From NCBI GenBank assembly GCA_030949725.1, contig JAUZSE010000001.1, positions 24,734 to 88,733 on the forward strand: 64,000 bases of DNA, read 5' to 3'. The position numbers were made by a program, and so were the translations under genes. Below are positions 42,340 to 50,962 of this stretch, one piece after another (position 1 is the first letter of the stretch; every line of letters begins with the position of its first letter). The notes under the pieces are model-generated. The model did not search any database, was not told the DNA's origin, and saw nothing but the letters and a program-made list of their open reading frames with translations. The stretch is from Sulfurovum sp. Its GTDB lineage: Bacteria; Campylobacterota; Campylobacteria; Campylobacterales; Sulfurovaceae.

Positions 42340-42391
42340 AACTATTAATACATCAATATATCTTGATGTATTAATAGTTTTATGCTATAGT
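42340..42391 (+). promoter_or_regulatory. Operator-like palindrome over the arsI/cadI promoter
   Basis: Perfect 17-base arms AACTATTAATACATCAA (42340-42356) and TTGATGTATTAATAGTT (42363-42379) with a 6-base centre. TTGATG in the right arm (42363-42368) serves as -35, spaced 17 bases from TATAGT (42386-42391). A palindrome lying over the -35 fits a repressor operator; the inner ATCAA-N6-TTGAT is like sites bound by ArsR-type repressors. An RNA hairpin role cannot be excluded. Confidence 0.55.
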
Positions 42392-42420
42392 CTCTTATAA
42401 CTTAACAAATTGGAGATCAA

Positions 42421-42907
42421 ATGAACGAAAAAAAGAAGATTACATATACATATGTCTGTAGATAACATAGAAGAGAGCATCGCTTTTTATAATGCACAGT
42501 TTCAAACAGAACCTACAAAAATAAAAGAAGATTATGCACAGTGGTTGGTAGATGATCTCTCTTTGAATTTTGCTATCTCTACGCGTGGCGATGAAAAAGG
42601 TGTGAATCATTTGGGTCTGCAGTATGAGAGTGATGAAGCTTTGTTAGAAGCACAGACACTTTTTGAAAGTAAAGGTATCAAAGGCAAAGAAGACAAAGGT
42701 GCCGTATGTTGTTATAAAGAATCTAACAAATACTGGGTAGAAGACCCTAGTGGCATAGTCTGGGAGAACTATCATTCTATGGGTGATGTGGAAGTGTATG
42801 GTATAGATGCTAAGGATACACAAGATGCTTGTTGTGTACCTACTTTTGCTAAATTTTCAGAAACGCCAGTCTGTATACCTACCAATGATGGAAGTAAGTG
42901 CTGCTAA
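42421..42907 (+). CDS. ArsI/CadI-family VOC dioxygenase (start frameshifted)
   Basis: About 161 residues if the seven A at 42428-42434 are read as six: the protein then begins MNEKRRLHIHMSVDNIEES, the usual CadI/ArsI start. As written, only an internal ATG (42452) opens the frame, losing the first beta strand and its metal-ligand region. Family features: VNHLGLQYES (metal His), the vicinal Cys pair GAVCCYKESNKYWVEDPSG that binds trivalent arsenic in ArsI, and VWENYHSMGD (metal Glu). ArsI cleaves the C-As bond of methylarsenite; CadI is cadmium-inducible. Cysteines at the C-terminus (ACCVPTF; KCC) add thiol ligands. Confidence 0.75.
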
Positions 42908-42910
42908 GAT

Positions 42911-43714
42911 TTAGGCAAGTCCAAAATGATTGACTGGACCATGCCCCTTACCTAAGACTTTGTCTTTCCCTTTTTCTATGGCAAGATTTAGGTAGCTACA
43001 CCCTTTAAATGTAGCATCTTCCAAACCAAACCCTAAACTGATATAGGTAGCGATACTTGAAGATAAGCTACAGCCTGTACCGTGTGTGTTTATAGTATCT
43101 ATGGCTTTGTTATGGATGGTCGTGCTTTGTTTGCTCTCAAAGTTGTAGAGTATGTCTGTCATTTCCTCACTAGCTTCAAGATGTCCGCCTTTGAGTAAGA
43201 CAGAAGTACGATATTTCTCTCCTAGTGCTTTGGCAGAAGCTTCCATGTTGTCAAGGTTGATAGTATGCCCTATAAGCAGTTCGGCTTCTGGGATGTTTGG
43301 GGTGATGAGCATCACATAAGGCAAAAAGGCTTTGAGACTTTCTACGGCATCATCTGTGATGAGCTTGTCGCCTGATGTGGCTATCATCACCGGATCTAAA
43401 ACAATGTTTATGATCTTGTAACGTACCAGTGTACTTTGTACTGCTTCTATGACTTCAGAGGAGTGAAGCATGCCAATCTTGACGGCATCAAACTCTATAT
43501 CATCAAATACTGCTTCAAGTTGCTTGATGATATGTGCTACGGGGATGGGATGTATGTCTGTGACCCCTTGGGTATTTTGAGCCGTGGTAGCCGTGATGAC
43601 GGAGGCAGCATAGCCACCGTTTGCTGAGATACTTTTGATGTCTGCTTGTATACCTGCACATCCTCCAGAGTCTGAACCTGCTATGGTGAGTACGGTATGG
43701 TAGGGCGTACTCAT
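42911..43714 (-). CDS. thiD: Hydroxymethylpyrimidine/phosphomethylpyrimidine kinase
   Basis: 267 residues from ATG 43714, which overlaps the tenA stop (ATGA). Ribokinase-fold motifs: LTIAGSDSGGCAGIQADIK, VKIGMLHSSEVIEAV, VLDPVMIATSGDKLI, the LLKGGHLEASEEMTD segment and anion-hole INTHGTGCSLSSSIA. It phosphorylates HMP and HMP-P in thiamine synthesis or salvage. Coupled to tenA, it makes a compact salvage unit. Confidence 0.9.
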   Translation of the reverse strand: MSTPYHTVLTIAGSDSGGCAGIQADIKSISANGGYAASVITATTAQNTQGVTDIHPIPVAHIIKQLEAVFDDIEFDAVKIGMLHSSEVIEAVQSTLVRYKIINIVLDPVMIATSGDKLITDDAVESLKAFLPYVMLITPNIPEAELLIGHTINLDNMEASAKALGEKYRTSVLLKGGHLEASEEMTDILYNFESKQSTTIHNKAIDTINTHGTGCSLSSSIATYISLGFGLEDATFKGCSYLNLAIEKGKDKVLGKGHGPVNHFGLA

Positions 43715-44364
43715 ATCTTCCATGCCTCTTGTTTGTAGGCAGAGTCCCAAAACATCCATTCTAGTTGAGACGTTTTGATAAAGGCTTCTTCCATTTTGAG
43801 TAGGTTTTGGGGTGAAGCGGTAAGTGCATAGGTATTGGCGATGTCGATAGCCTGTTGTACTGCTGCTGCAAATTCATCACTGACATAAGTCTCTATCCAT
43901 GATTGATAGATATTTGAATCTTTGTTCTCTTGATTTTTAATTATGAAGTCACCCACCTCTTTGTAGATAGTAAAACAAGGTAACACCGCAGCAATACCAA
44001 CTTCTACAGATTCATTATTGACAATACGAGCAACATAGCTGTTGTAAAGTTCGCAAGTAGGTGAGGGGGTAGGGCTACGGTATTTGTCTTCTAAGAACTG
44101 TTTATGTAAGGCATCCTCTACCTCTATGATACCTGTAGCAGACTCATAAAAGAATTGTGTTTCTTCAGCACGATGGCATTTTGTACCTACGGTGACCAGT
44201 GATTTTTTGTACTCAGATAAGTACAGTGAATCTTGGTTGACATAAAAGCCAAAGATGTCTTTGTCTAATGTGCCATGCATAAGATCTATGACAAAGCCAT
44301 GTTTGCTAATAGCATTAAAGATATGTTCTGTTTTTTCTCGTGTTTTTTCGTACCAATTTTCCAT
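43711..44364 (-). CDS. tenA: Thiaminase II / aminopyrimidine aminohydrolase TenA
   Basis: 217 residues. GGAG precedes the ATG at 44364, not the in-frame ATG at 44376. TenA helices: NWYEKTREKTEHIFNAISKH, FGFYVNQDSLYLSEYKKSL, the active-site Cys in AVLPCFTIYKEVGDF and a C-terminal TSQLEWMFWDSAYKQEAW with the conserved Glu. It hydrolyses aminopyrimidine breakdown products of thiamine to HMP, feeding the downstream ThiD kinase. Confidence 0.88.
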   Translation of the reverse strand: MENWYEKTREKTEHIFNAISKHGFVIDLMHGTLDKDIFGFYVNQDSLYLSEYKKSLVTVGTKCHRAEETQFFYESATGIIEVEDALHKQFLEDKYRSPTPSPTCELYNSYVARIVNNESVEVGIAAVLPCFTIYKEVGDFIIKNQENKDSNIYQSWIETYVSDEFAAAVQQAIDIANTYALTASPQNLLKMEEAFIKTSQLEWMFWDSAYKQEAWKI

Positions 44365-44413
44365 ATTATACTCCATTTAGTAGTAAGATTTTTGTTATCA
44401 TAGCAAAGGATTG

Positions 44414-44794
44414 CTATGTTATCATCAAGTTTCGCATAAAGTTTCTTGCTATAATCATACTGCGTTCTTTAAATTTTTCTGCTATAGCTTCTATGTATAC
44501 TTCATCTAATGTTTCTGCAAAAAGTTTTAGCCACTGCTCAAATGTCTCACGTTTGACTTCTCCTAGCTTTGTATGGGGTAAAAATAGGCTACCCGTATAT
44601 CTGGGTTTACCCAAGGCTAAAGAAGTCCAAAAACCAATGATAACTTCCAAGTGAGTTTGCCATACTTCACTCTTTATATCTTCCCCAAGTTTAGCGATAA
44701 AAAATGGTCCGACAACGTCATCGTTAATGATTTTGGCATAAAATGACATCACAAGTGTTCTGATATTTTCTTTGGTGATTTTGTCTGCTTGCAT
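44414..44794 (-). CDS. Group III truncated haemoglobin
   Basis: 126 residues, the length of a 2-on-2 globin. KITKENIRTLVMSFYAKI, the VVGPFFIAKLGEDIKSEVWQ core, VIIGFWTSLALG and YTGSLFLPHTKLGEV, whose His is the probable proximal haem ligand, fit group III (Ctb-like) globins found in Campylobacter. These bind oxygen or nitric oxide, with roles in nitrosative or microaerobic stress. Monocistronic, transcribed away from the IS. Confidence 0.82.
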   Translation of the reverse strand: MQADKITKENIRTLVMSFYAKIINDDVVGPFFIAKLGEDIKSEVWQTHLEVIIGFWTSLALGKPRYTGSLFLPHTKLGEVKRETFEQWLKLFAETLDEVYIEAIAEKFKERSMIIARNFMRNLMIT

Positions 44795-44923
44795 GTTGGC
44801 TCCGTTGTTTTGATAGGTGAGTTATAGCTAAAATAAGCAAAAAATATCGGCATCCTTTACCCCCAATAGACAAACAGATAAAAAAGTAAGAAAAAGTAAT
44901 CTAAAAAGAGTAAAATAACAAAC

Positions 44924-44951
44924 TCACTCAATAAGAGCAATTATTGAGTGA
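44924..44951. repeat. Inverted repeat in spacer left of ISAs1 copy B
   Basis: TCACTCAATAA and TTATTGAGTGA separated by GAGCAA. It sits in the 240-base gene-free spacer 44795-45035; it may be a terminator or a relic end of the degenerate element that the IS interrupted. Nothing else is visible in the spacer. Confidence 0.4.
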
Positions 44952-45035
44952 AAATAATTTCTGAAAGCAAAATAATGATACAAAAAAAAGCTTAAAACCT
45001 AGTTTAAATGAATTCAGTCGGAAATATATACTAAG

Positions 45036-46308
45036 TAGGTCATTTTCATACAATATAAACCCAACTATGTAACTAATCTACCCAGAAAGTGAGGGTTATT
45101 CCCACAACTTTTAAAAATACCCGACATATTGAGGCTTTTATTGTCAGGTTTATGCTTGTTTAGGTGAAGTTGTATGCAATTAATGACAAAACTCCTAAGA
45201 ATAGCTAATCCAAAAGGATTGACTGATATTTTACAATCGTCCTCTTTGGTTAATCTGTCTTTATAATAATGGTAGGTTTCACAACGCCAATGGTCTTTGA
45301 TACCTGCTTTAAAGTAGGTCGCACTTTCTAAAAAGTTTGCAATTAAATATTGCTCTTTTACTTTTATTTTACCCTCATTGTCACTTATATATTTTACCTG
45401 CTTAATGATTGATTTTATATGACTAAAAGAGCTATTATCAATGAGTGATTCATCATTTTTTGAACTCAAAACGAAAGTCTCTCTTTTTACCCATTTATTC
45501 CCTTCAATAGACTCTCTTTTATCTTTCTCTTCTAAGATAGTATTATTCTCTTTTGCAGATTCCTCTTCAAAGGCTTGATGCACCTGTTTAAGTAATGTTT
45601 TTTGGTTACCTTTGACTTTGGCTAAATACCTTTTTCCTTTAGCCTCAATCCCATTTAGGCTCTCTACTTGGGTATTAAGTGCATCAAAGGTATATAGAAA
45701 TGGTTTATCTGAAAACTCCATCTCTAATACCTTTTGAAACTCGGGTATCTCGGACTTCTTAGCTCCTAACTCTCTATGGGCAATCACAATTTTAGATGCT
45801 GTTTCCACTACATTTAGCATACCTACATTCCGTTTAACAGTATATTTCCCCTTACGTCCACTTCCATTCATTGTCTTTCCATCTACTGCTAACTGTGTCT
45901 TCTCATTAAATTCAACTTTAGGTATAAAATACGCTCTAAACATCTCTTCTAAGATAGTAGAATCTATGTTTATTATCATTCTTCTTATTGTTGAATATGA
46001 AGGTATGTTAAGCTCTTCATTTTCTTTCCCTATCAGCCTTTTAAAGTACTTCTCATTGAAGTTTATCTCTAGCCAATTATGTTTATCTTTTATTTCTATA
46101 TTTCCTACAAACATACTACATAAAACACCAAATAATACATCTCTTTGGTTATGTTCTATCTTCTCTTTTGTTACTCTATAATCTGGCAATTTTTCTAATA
46201 TCTCTAGGGTCATTTCTATATTTATTAATTCTTTAATTTCTATTTTCATAGATTATTTTAAACATTTATTCGCTTTGTTCTTGCTTGGAATTGTATGAAA
46301 ATGACCTA
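45036..46308 (-). mobile_element. ISAs1-family insertion sequence, copy B (intact)
   Basis: 1273 bases with inverted repeats TAGGTCATTTTCATACAAT at the ends and a 10-base target duplication ATATACTAAG (45026-45035, 46309-46318). Same element as 20978-22249 with few substitutions, showing recent activity. Confidence 0.92.
45065..46249 (-). CDS. ISAs1-family transposase (intact)
   Basis: 394 residues. N-terminal helical domain (LEKLPDYRVTKEKIEHNQRD; GVLCSMFVGNIEIKDK), DDE core with TQLAVDGKTMNGSGRKGK (first Asp), a second Asp in FLYTFDALNTQVESLNG and the final Glu toward the C-terminus (near YIKDHWRCETYHYYKDRL region). The full length and lack of any break make this the likely source of mobility for both copies. 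Confidence 0.92.
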   Translation of the reverse strand: MKIEIKELINIEMTLEILEKLPDYRVTKEKIEHNQRDVLFGVLCSMFVGNIEIKDKHNWLEINFNEKYFKRLIGKENEELNIPSYSTIRRMIINIDSTILEEMFRAYFIPKVEFNEKTQLAVDGKTMNGSGRKGKYTVKRNVGMLNVVETASKIVIAHRELGAKKSEIPEFQKVLEMEFSDKPFLYTFDALNTQVESLNGIEAKGKRYLAKVKGNQKTLLKQVHQAFEEESAKENNTILEEKDKRESIEGNKWVKRETFVLSSKNDESLIDNSSFSHIKSIIKQVKYISDNEGKIKVKEQYLIANFLESATYFKAGIKDHWRCETYHYYKDRLTKEDDCKISVNPFGLAILRSFVINCIQLHLNKHKPDNKSLNMSGIFKSCGNNPHFLGRLVT

Positions 46309-46318
46309 ATATACTAAG

Positions 46319-46897
46319 AGAGGATTTGACTCCTAAAATAAGATTTGCAGGCAATTTATCTATAACTTACTCCATATACTCAAATCGGTCAAATCCTTTT
46401 TATATTCTCCTCAAGAAACAATCACATCTGTCAGTAAAAAATCAATCATCGCAACAATGCTAAGCTTCAGAATGGAAGGAGGAAGTAGCCCTCAAGCCAT
46501 CTCGACAATGATGAGAAGATTGGGACTAGAGAAATATTCAAGTATGGGATACATCAGTGAAACCTTATCAAAGATAGGAGGATTACTTCCAAATACGATT
46601 AAACTGCTAAAAACCAAAAAGATTGTCATAGCCAGTGATGAGATATTTAGTAAATCTCAACCCATACTGATAGATGTTGACCCTATCAATTCAATTCTAC
46701 GACCCTATTTAGACCGTTCTAAAAATCAAGTAACACAAGAGTTTCTAAATTTTTTTGCTTTTTATCACAATCATAGAGTTTATAATGATGGTAAACGAAA
46801 TGGTAAAATCCCTATGGAGATACTCACTAATCAAAAACAAGGTCAAGATTGGATTGAGCTTTTAGTGGTGAAGGATACCAATTTATTGTATCAATAA
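46319..46897 (+). pseudogene. Degenerate transposase-like relic
   Basis: An open frame from ATG 46457 encodes 146 residues, and coding potential continues upstream (NLLHILKSVKSFLYSPQE) to the ISAs1 copy. The text GGSSPQAISTMMRRLGLEKYS, then KIVIASDEIFSKSQPILIDVDP, then NQVTQEFLNFFAFYHNHRVY looks like start and end of a DDE transposase with the middle deleted: the Asp-containing DEIF segment is followed by the C-terminal part within about 20 residues. I cannot assign the family. The ISAs1 copy interrupts its 5' region. Confidence 0.45.
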
Positions 46898-47174
46898 GCT
46901 CTGTTTTCAGAGTGATATTATAGCTAAAACTACTACTATACTTGGTTAATAAATGACTTTTTTATGTGATGTTTTTTGCTTATTTTTGCTGTGTGATAGT
47001 TTGCTTAATATTTGGTTGCTGGGCTTACTTTTTTTAAAGTGTTTCTTTATCTCACACTAGAATATAAACATTGTTATATTAAATTAAAACTAATTTATAA
47101 ATATTATTTATCATGCTAATATTTATTTCATATTTTATATATTATAATATAATTACTAAAAAAAGGGGATAAAT
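46898..47174. other. AT-rich spacer with porin promoter
   Basis: 277 bases without a gene. The last 60 bases contain several TATAAT-like boxes (about 47148-47160) and AAAAGGGGAT just before the porin start. Confidence 0.4.
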
Positions 47175-48569
47175 ATGGAAAAGAATAGTTTGGTAGTACT
47201 TGCTGGGATGGTGATAGTTTCAGAATTTGTAGTAGCAGGAGGGGCTATTAAGCCCAAAATGGAAGCAGATTTGACAGCACCTGTATTTACAGAAGCACCA
47301 TATAAATATGTGAAAAAACCAATTACTGTGGATGATGGTAATATACATGGTTACTTAAGAGCCCACCATATTTTTGATGGTACAGATAATGGTTATGATA
47401 AAGTTACAGGAAGTACTTTAGGTTTTGGGTTAGGTTATGGAATGGAGATTGTATCTGGTTTAAAAATCGGTGTTGAAATCTATGGTGTAATGGATTCTGG
47501 TTTAACGGATACAGATGAAAAAATGATTGCTTATGGTCAGTTTATGAATACTGTTAAAAGTCCAAATGAACTTGATGCAGGCTATGGCTGGGCTGCACAT
47601 ATCAGATATGAGGGTGAGGGCTATAAGGTACAACTTGCTAGAAGTCAATTTAAATCTCCCATGACTAAAACTCAAATTACACATGTACCAAATCTTTATG
47701 AATATGCAAGAGTTGATAGTGAAATTTTTGGTGGTAATGCTTCTTTATCATACATTAGTAAAATGTCTTATGGTTCTAGATCGGCAGCGGACTGGGGTTT
47801 AATTGGTGAATTTACAGGTACGGGTGGCATGTTTATGAAACCATTTGATACGGGTGCAGGGGCATATTTGGAACGTGGAACTTACTATAATATAGATGAA
47901 ACACTTACTGCTGGTACAACAGATTCAAGTGGTATCTTTGTAGCGGGTTATGAGAAAAAAATTAAAAAATTCAATTTTAAAGTGTGGGATTTCTTTGTAG
48001 ATGATGTGGCAAACAACCTTTTTGCTGAGGGTACTTATAAGTATTCTTTAGGAAAAGGAAAAGGTTTAAAAGTAGCAGCACATGTTTGGAATCAGAATGT
48101 TAGTAATGCTTCTTTTGAAGATACTTATGGTGGGACACTTGTGGGTACAGAAGCTGTACTTAAATGGGGTTCAATAATCGGTAAACTTGCCTATGAAACA
48201 AAAGATGAGGGTGGGCTACTCAATGCTTGGGGCGCAAACCCTGGATACACTTCTTCGATCTTTTCAAGAAATGCGTACCGTTCAAATGTAGATGCCTACA
48301 AAGCAACACTTGTATATAAGCCACTAAAAAATCTTAAATTTATGGCATCGTATGCTGACTATGGACAGTCAGATATGAAAGGTGGTAAATACGGCTTTTC
48401 TGGTCCAAATACAGATGATGCAACAGAACTTGACCTAGTAGTAGTGTATAAGCCAAGAGCTGATATCAGTTTAAAACTCTTTAATGCAAACCGTACTTCA
48501 GAATATAGCTCATCTACAAATGACAGAACACAAAATCAAACACGTTTGATTATGAACTTTGCTTTTTAG
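47175..48569 (+). CDS. OprD-like outer membrane porin
   Basis: 464 residues. The N-terminus is a signal-like segment (NSLVVLAGMVIVSEFVVAGG). The body has alternating aromatic/Gly beta-strands (GYLRAHHIFDGTDNGYDKV; STLGFGLGYGMEIVSGLKIG) and ends LIMNFAF with the C-terminal Phe needed for outer-membrane assembly. This is the OprD-related porin commonly abundant in marine Campylobacterota. It precedes a multihaem cytochrome by 33 bases, so it may admit that cytochrome's substrate. Confidence 0.78.
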   Translation: MEKNSLVVLAGMVIVSEFVVAGGAIKPKMEADLTAPVFTEAPYKYVKKPITVDDGNIHGYLRAHHIFDGTDNGYDKVTGSTLGFGLGYGMEIVSGLKIGVEIYGVMDSGLTDTDEKMIAYGQFMNTVKSPNELDAGYGWAAHIRYEGEGYKVQLARSQFKSPMTKTQITHVPNLYEYARVDSEIFGGNASLSYISKMSYGSRSAADWGLIGEFTGTGGMFMKPFDTGAGAYLERGTYYNIDETLTAGTTDSSGIFVAGYEKKIKKFNFKVWDFFVDDVANNLFAEGTYKYSLGKGKGLKVAAHVWNQNVSNASFEDTYGGTLVGTEAVLKWGSIIGKLAYETKDEGGLLNAWGANPGYTSSIFSRNAYRSNVDAYKATLVYKPLKNLKFMASYADYGQSDMKGGKYGFSGPNTDDATELDLVVVYKPRADISLKLFNANRTSEYSSSTNDRTQNQTRLIMNFAF

Positions 48570-48602
48570 AGCAATAGACATTAAATTATACGAGGAAAAA
48601 GT

Positions 48603-49721
48603 ATGAAAAAAATATTAATACTATGTGCATTAAGTGCCTTTGCTATGGCAAATATGCACTTTGAAAAAAATAAGAAATGTTCTGAGTGTCATCCAACTAT
48701 TTATAGTGAATATAAAACATCTCAACATGGTAAGGCGACAATTTTTAAAGACCCTATCCATGGGGCAGTGTATGAGAAGCATCCGCAGTATAACAAAAAA
48801 GAAAAGTATCGTTGTGGACATTGTCATACACCAACGGCAGACAATTTAAGTGCTTTGTTAAAATCAAATAATGGTGTAACACCAGATGCAGACAATGAAA
48901 CACAAAATGAAGCTGTGGCATGTGCTTACTGTCACCGTATTGAAGATGTGAAGCATGGTGTTGCTATGAATAAAAATCTTGTTTCTCTAAAAGAAAAAGT
49001 ATACTTTACATCTAAGTCTAATCCTGGTACTTCACCGTTTCATGGTATTAAGACTAAAAAGAGTATTTTTAAAGATGGTAAGATGTGTATAGGTTGTCAT
49101 TCACATAAATCTAACAAAAAAGAGTTTCAAGTATGTGCTACGGACTTAAATAATAATGCAAGTAAGAAAAACTGTATCGAATGTCATATGCATAAAGTAG
49201 ATGGTGCTCCCTCTACTATGTCAACAGGAAAAACACATACATTTCATGGATTCCCAGGTTTGCATGGTGATTTGACGAATCTTTCTCAGTACGTGACTAT
49301 GAATATTTCAAATACTTCGGATAAAAAAATGTTTACTGTACTCATCAACCATGATGTGCCACATGCAAGTCTTTTACATCCTTTACGTTCGTCTAAACTT
49401 GTTGTGACAGTTACACGTAACGGCTCTGTGACTAAAATGCAAGATAGAATTATAGCTAAGACTATAGGGAGTATAAAAGATGGTAAACCAGTACCAACAC
49501 CACCTTGGTTAGCCACACAAATTGTAAAAAATACAACCATACCTGCAAATACCAAAAAAGCTTTTCCTTATGCTTGGGATTTAAAAAGTGGTGATGTGAT
49601 TACGGCTATATTTGGATATTATTTAGTAAAACCTAAAGCTTTGAAAAAGTTTGATTTGAAAGAGAATAAAGAAGCTACGAAATTTAGAGTGATTAGAAAA
49701 GAGACATTTACTGTCAAATAA
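48603..49721 (+). CDS. Pentahaem cytochrome c (c554-like)
   Basis: 372 residues with signal peptide (KKILILCALSAFAMA) and five CXXCH motifs: CSECH (near residue 27), CGHCH, CAYCH, CIGCH and CIECH. The first region (CSECHPTIYSEYKTSQHGK) matches the cytochrome c554/c-prime domain, a group that includes hydroxylamine- and sulfur-linked multihaem proteins. The last 150 residues have no CXXCH and look like a beta-rich domain. It is periplasmic, probably electron-transfer or reductase. Followed by a strong hairpin. Confidence 0.82.
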   Translation: MKKILILCALSAFAMANMHFEKNKKCSECHPTIYSEYKTSQHGKATIFKDPIHGAVYEKHPQYNKKEKYRCGHCHTPTADNLSALLKSNNGVTPDADNETQNEAVACAYCHRIEDVKHGVAMNKNLVSLKEKVYFTSKSNPGTSPFHGIKTKKSIFKDGKMCIGCHSHKSNKKEFQVCATDLNNNASKKNCIECHMHKVDGAPSTMSTGKTHTFHGFPGLHGDLTNLSQYVTMNISNTSDKKMFTVLINHDVPHASLLHPLRSSKLVVTVTRNGSVTKMQDRIIAKTIGSIKDGKPVPTPPWLATQIVKNTTIPANTKKAFPYAWDLKSGDVITAIFGYYLVKPKALKKFDLKENKEATKFRVIRKETFTVK

Positions 49722-49734
49722 GAAAAGTCTTAAA

Positions 49735-49766
49735 GTGTTGCAAACATAATTTTATGTTTGCAACAC
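49735..49766. terminator. Strong hairpin after the cytochrome gene
   Basis: Arms GTGTTGCAAACATAA and TTATGTTTGCAACAC (15 bases each) with a two-base centre. It lies between the cytochrome stop and the convergent small secreted peptide gene and should end transcription from both. Confidence 0.65.
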
Positions 49767-49788
49767 GTGTTAAATAAATCTGCTTAGT

Positions 49789-49950
49789 CTAGCAGAAACA
49801 TCCATCTTCATCATAGGAATCAGTACCAAAGTCTGTAGATACATCTTCAACAAAATCGTTAGGATTAGCTGTTTGTGTATCCTCTGCAATAGCAGCTGGT
49901 GAAGCAAGTAGTAATAGTATAGTAAATAAGCTTAAGAATTTTTTTATCAT
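49789..49950 (-). CDS. Small secreted peptide with CFC tail
   Basis: 53 residues from ATG 49950, preceded by AAAAAGGACATAAA; an in-frame start at 49989 would add a non-hydrophobic leader. A clear signal peptide (MIKKFLSLFTILLLLASPAAIA) leaves about 30 acidic residues ending DSYDEDGCFC. The final two Cys could bind metal or haem or form a disulfide. I do not recognise a family. Convergent with the cytochrome gene. Confidence 0.55.
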   Translation of the reverse strand: MIKKFLSLFTILLLLASPAAIAEDTQTANPNDFVEDVSTDFGTDSYDEDGCFC

Positions 49951-50093
49951 TTTATGTCCTTTTTGTTTGTGTGTAAACGTATTATACATAACCCTACCTT
50001 AATTTAAACATAAGTCAGAGTAATATTATTATTTGATTTAACTTATGTAATTTAGTATGCTATACTTTCAAGTTAATTTTTGGAGTACACTGG

Positions 50094-50849
50094 ATGATAA
50101 TAGAACTTATACTTATTGGAATATTTATTGGTACGATGTCAGGGTTTTTTGGTATCGGTGGTGGGATTATTCTTGTGCCTATACTTTTGATATTGGGCAT
50201 AGATATTAAAGATGCTATTGGTATTTCTATTGTTCAAATGGTTTTTTCTTCCATTTATGGATCTTACCTTAACTATAAAAAAGGCTCTCTTATTCTTGGT
50301 GAGGGTATCTTTGTCGGTTTTGGTGGATTTTTAGGAGGGTATATCGGTGGGTATGTTACACAGTCTATTTCCGATACGGTCTTACAATTTACCTTTATGG
50401 GATTGCTACTTTTTGCACTGTTCAGACTCTTTTTCTCACAAAATCATGAAGACGAGAGTCATGCAAAATCACTCAATAAAGGATTACTTTTTGCCATCGG
50501 GGTTATTATAGGTATTTTTTCCATGACACTGGGTATAGGTGGATCTATCATATTGACACCACTTTTGGTAGGTTTATTACATTATCCTCTCAAAAAAGCA
50601 GTGAGTGCAGGGCTATTCTTTGTAGTCTTTTCTTCAATTGCAGGACTGATCAGTAGATTGAGTACGGGAAGTATTGATTTTTTAAATGCGTTACCTGTAG
50701 CTGTAGCATCGTTGTTAGGGGTTGCAATAGGTATAGTCTTAAAAGACCATGTGACTTCCAAAAACCATAAAATAGCACTTTTGCTACTTTATCTAGTTTC
50801 TTTGGGGATGTTGATGAAAAAATTATGTAGTAGTTATATTATAATTTAA
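50094..50849 (+). CDS. TSUP/TauE-SafE family sulfite-type exporter
   Basis: 251 residues with about eight hydrophobic segments and two matching TSUP motifs: GFFGIGGGIILVPILLILGI in the first half and TLGIGGSIILTPLLVGLLHY in the second. These proteins export sulfite, sulfoacetate or other sulfur-containing anions. In the ancestral order uvrA probably followed directly; now a 9.5-kb island separates them, and the last 39 bases of this gene are repeated before uvrA. Confidence 0.85.
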   Translation: MIIELILIGIFIGTMSGFFGIGGGIILVPILLILGIDIKDAIGISIVQMVFSSIYGSYLNYKKGSLILGEGIFVGFGGFLGGYIGGYVTQSISDTVLQFTFMGLLLFALFRLFFSQNHEDESHAKSLNKGLLFAIGVIIGIFSMTLGIGGSIILTPLLVGLLHYPLKKAVSAGLFFVVFSSIAGLISRLSTGSIDFLNALPVAVASLLGVAIGIVLKDHVTSKNHKIALLLLYLVSLGMLMKKLCSSYIII

Positions 50850-50955
50850 AATTAATTCAAGGACAGTATAAATTGAAAAATATAAATTGAAAAATAATCA
50901 AGATATGATACATGTTTACGGTGCAAGAGAAAATAATTTAAAAAATATAGATATA
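50811..50955 (+). repeat. Left copy of the TSUP-uvrA junction (uvrA start relic)
   Basis: Repeats 60470-60600: the TSUP gene's 3' end, the spacer with AAGGACAGTATAAATTG, and the first 23 codons of uvrA ([20 protein letters not shown]). The left copy has a 14-base internal duplication and roughly 10 per cent other differences. The uvrA frame then runs into unrelated sequence, so the apparent reading frame to 51234 is not a gene. Confidence 0.85.
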
Positions 50956-50962
50956 ACCTTAG

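Noticed and set aside
44822..46929. TTATAGCTAAAA direct repeats as a target duplication of a larger element
   Set aside because: The motif resembles common promoter-like AT-rich sequence here, and no matching inverted ends were found beside it.
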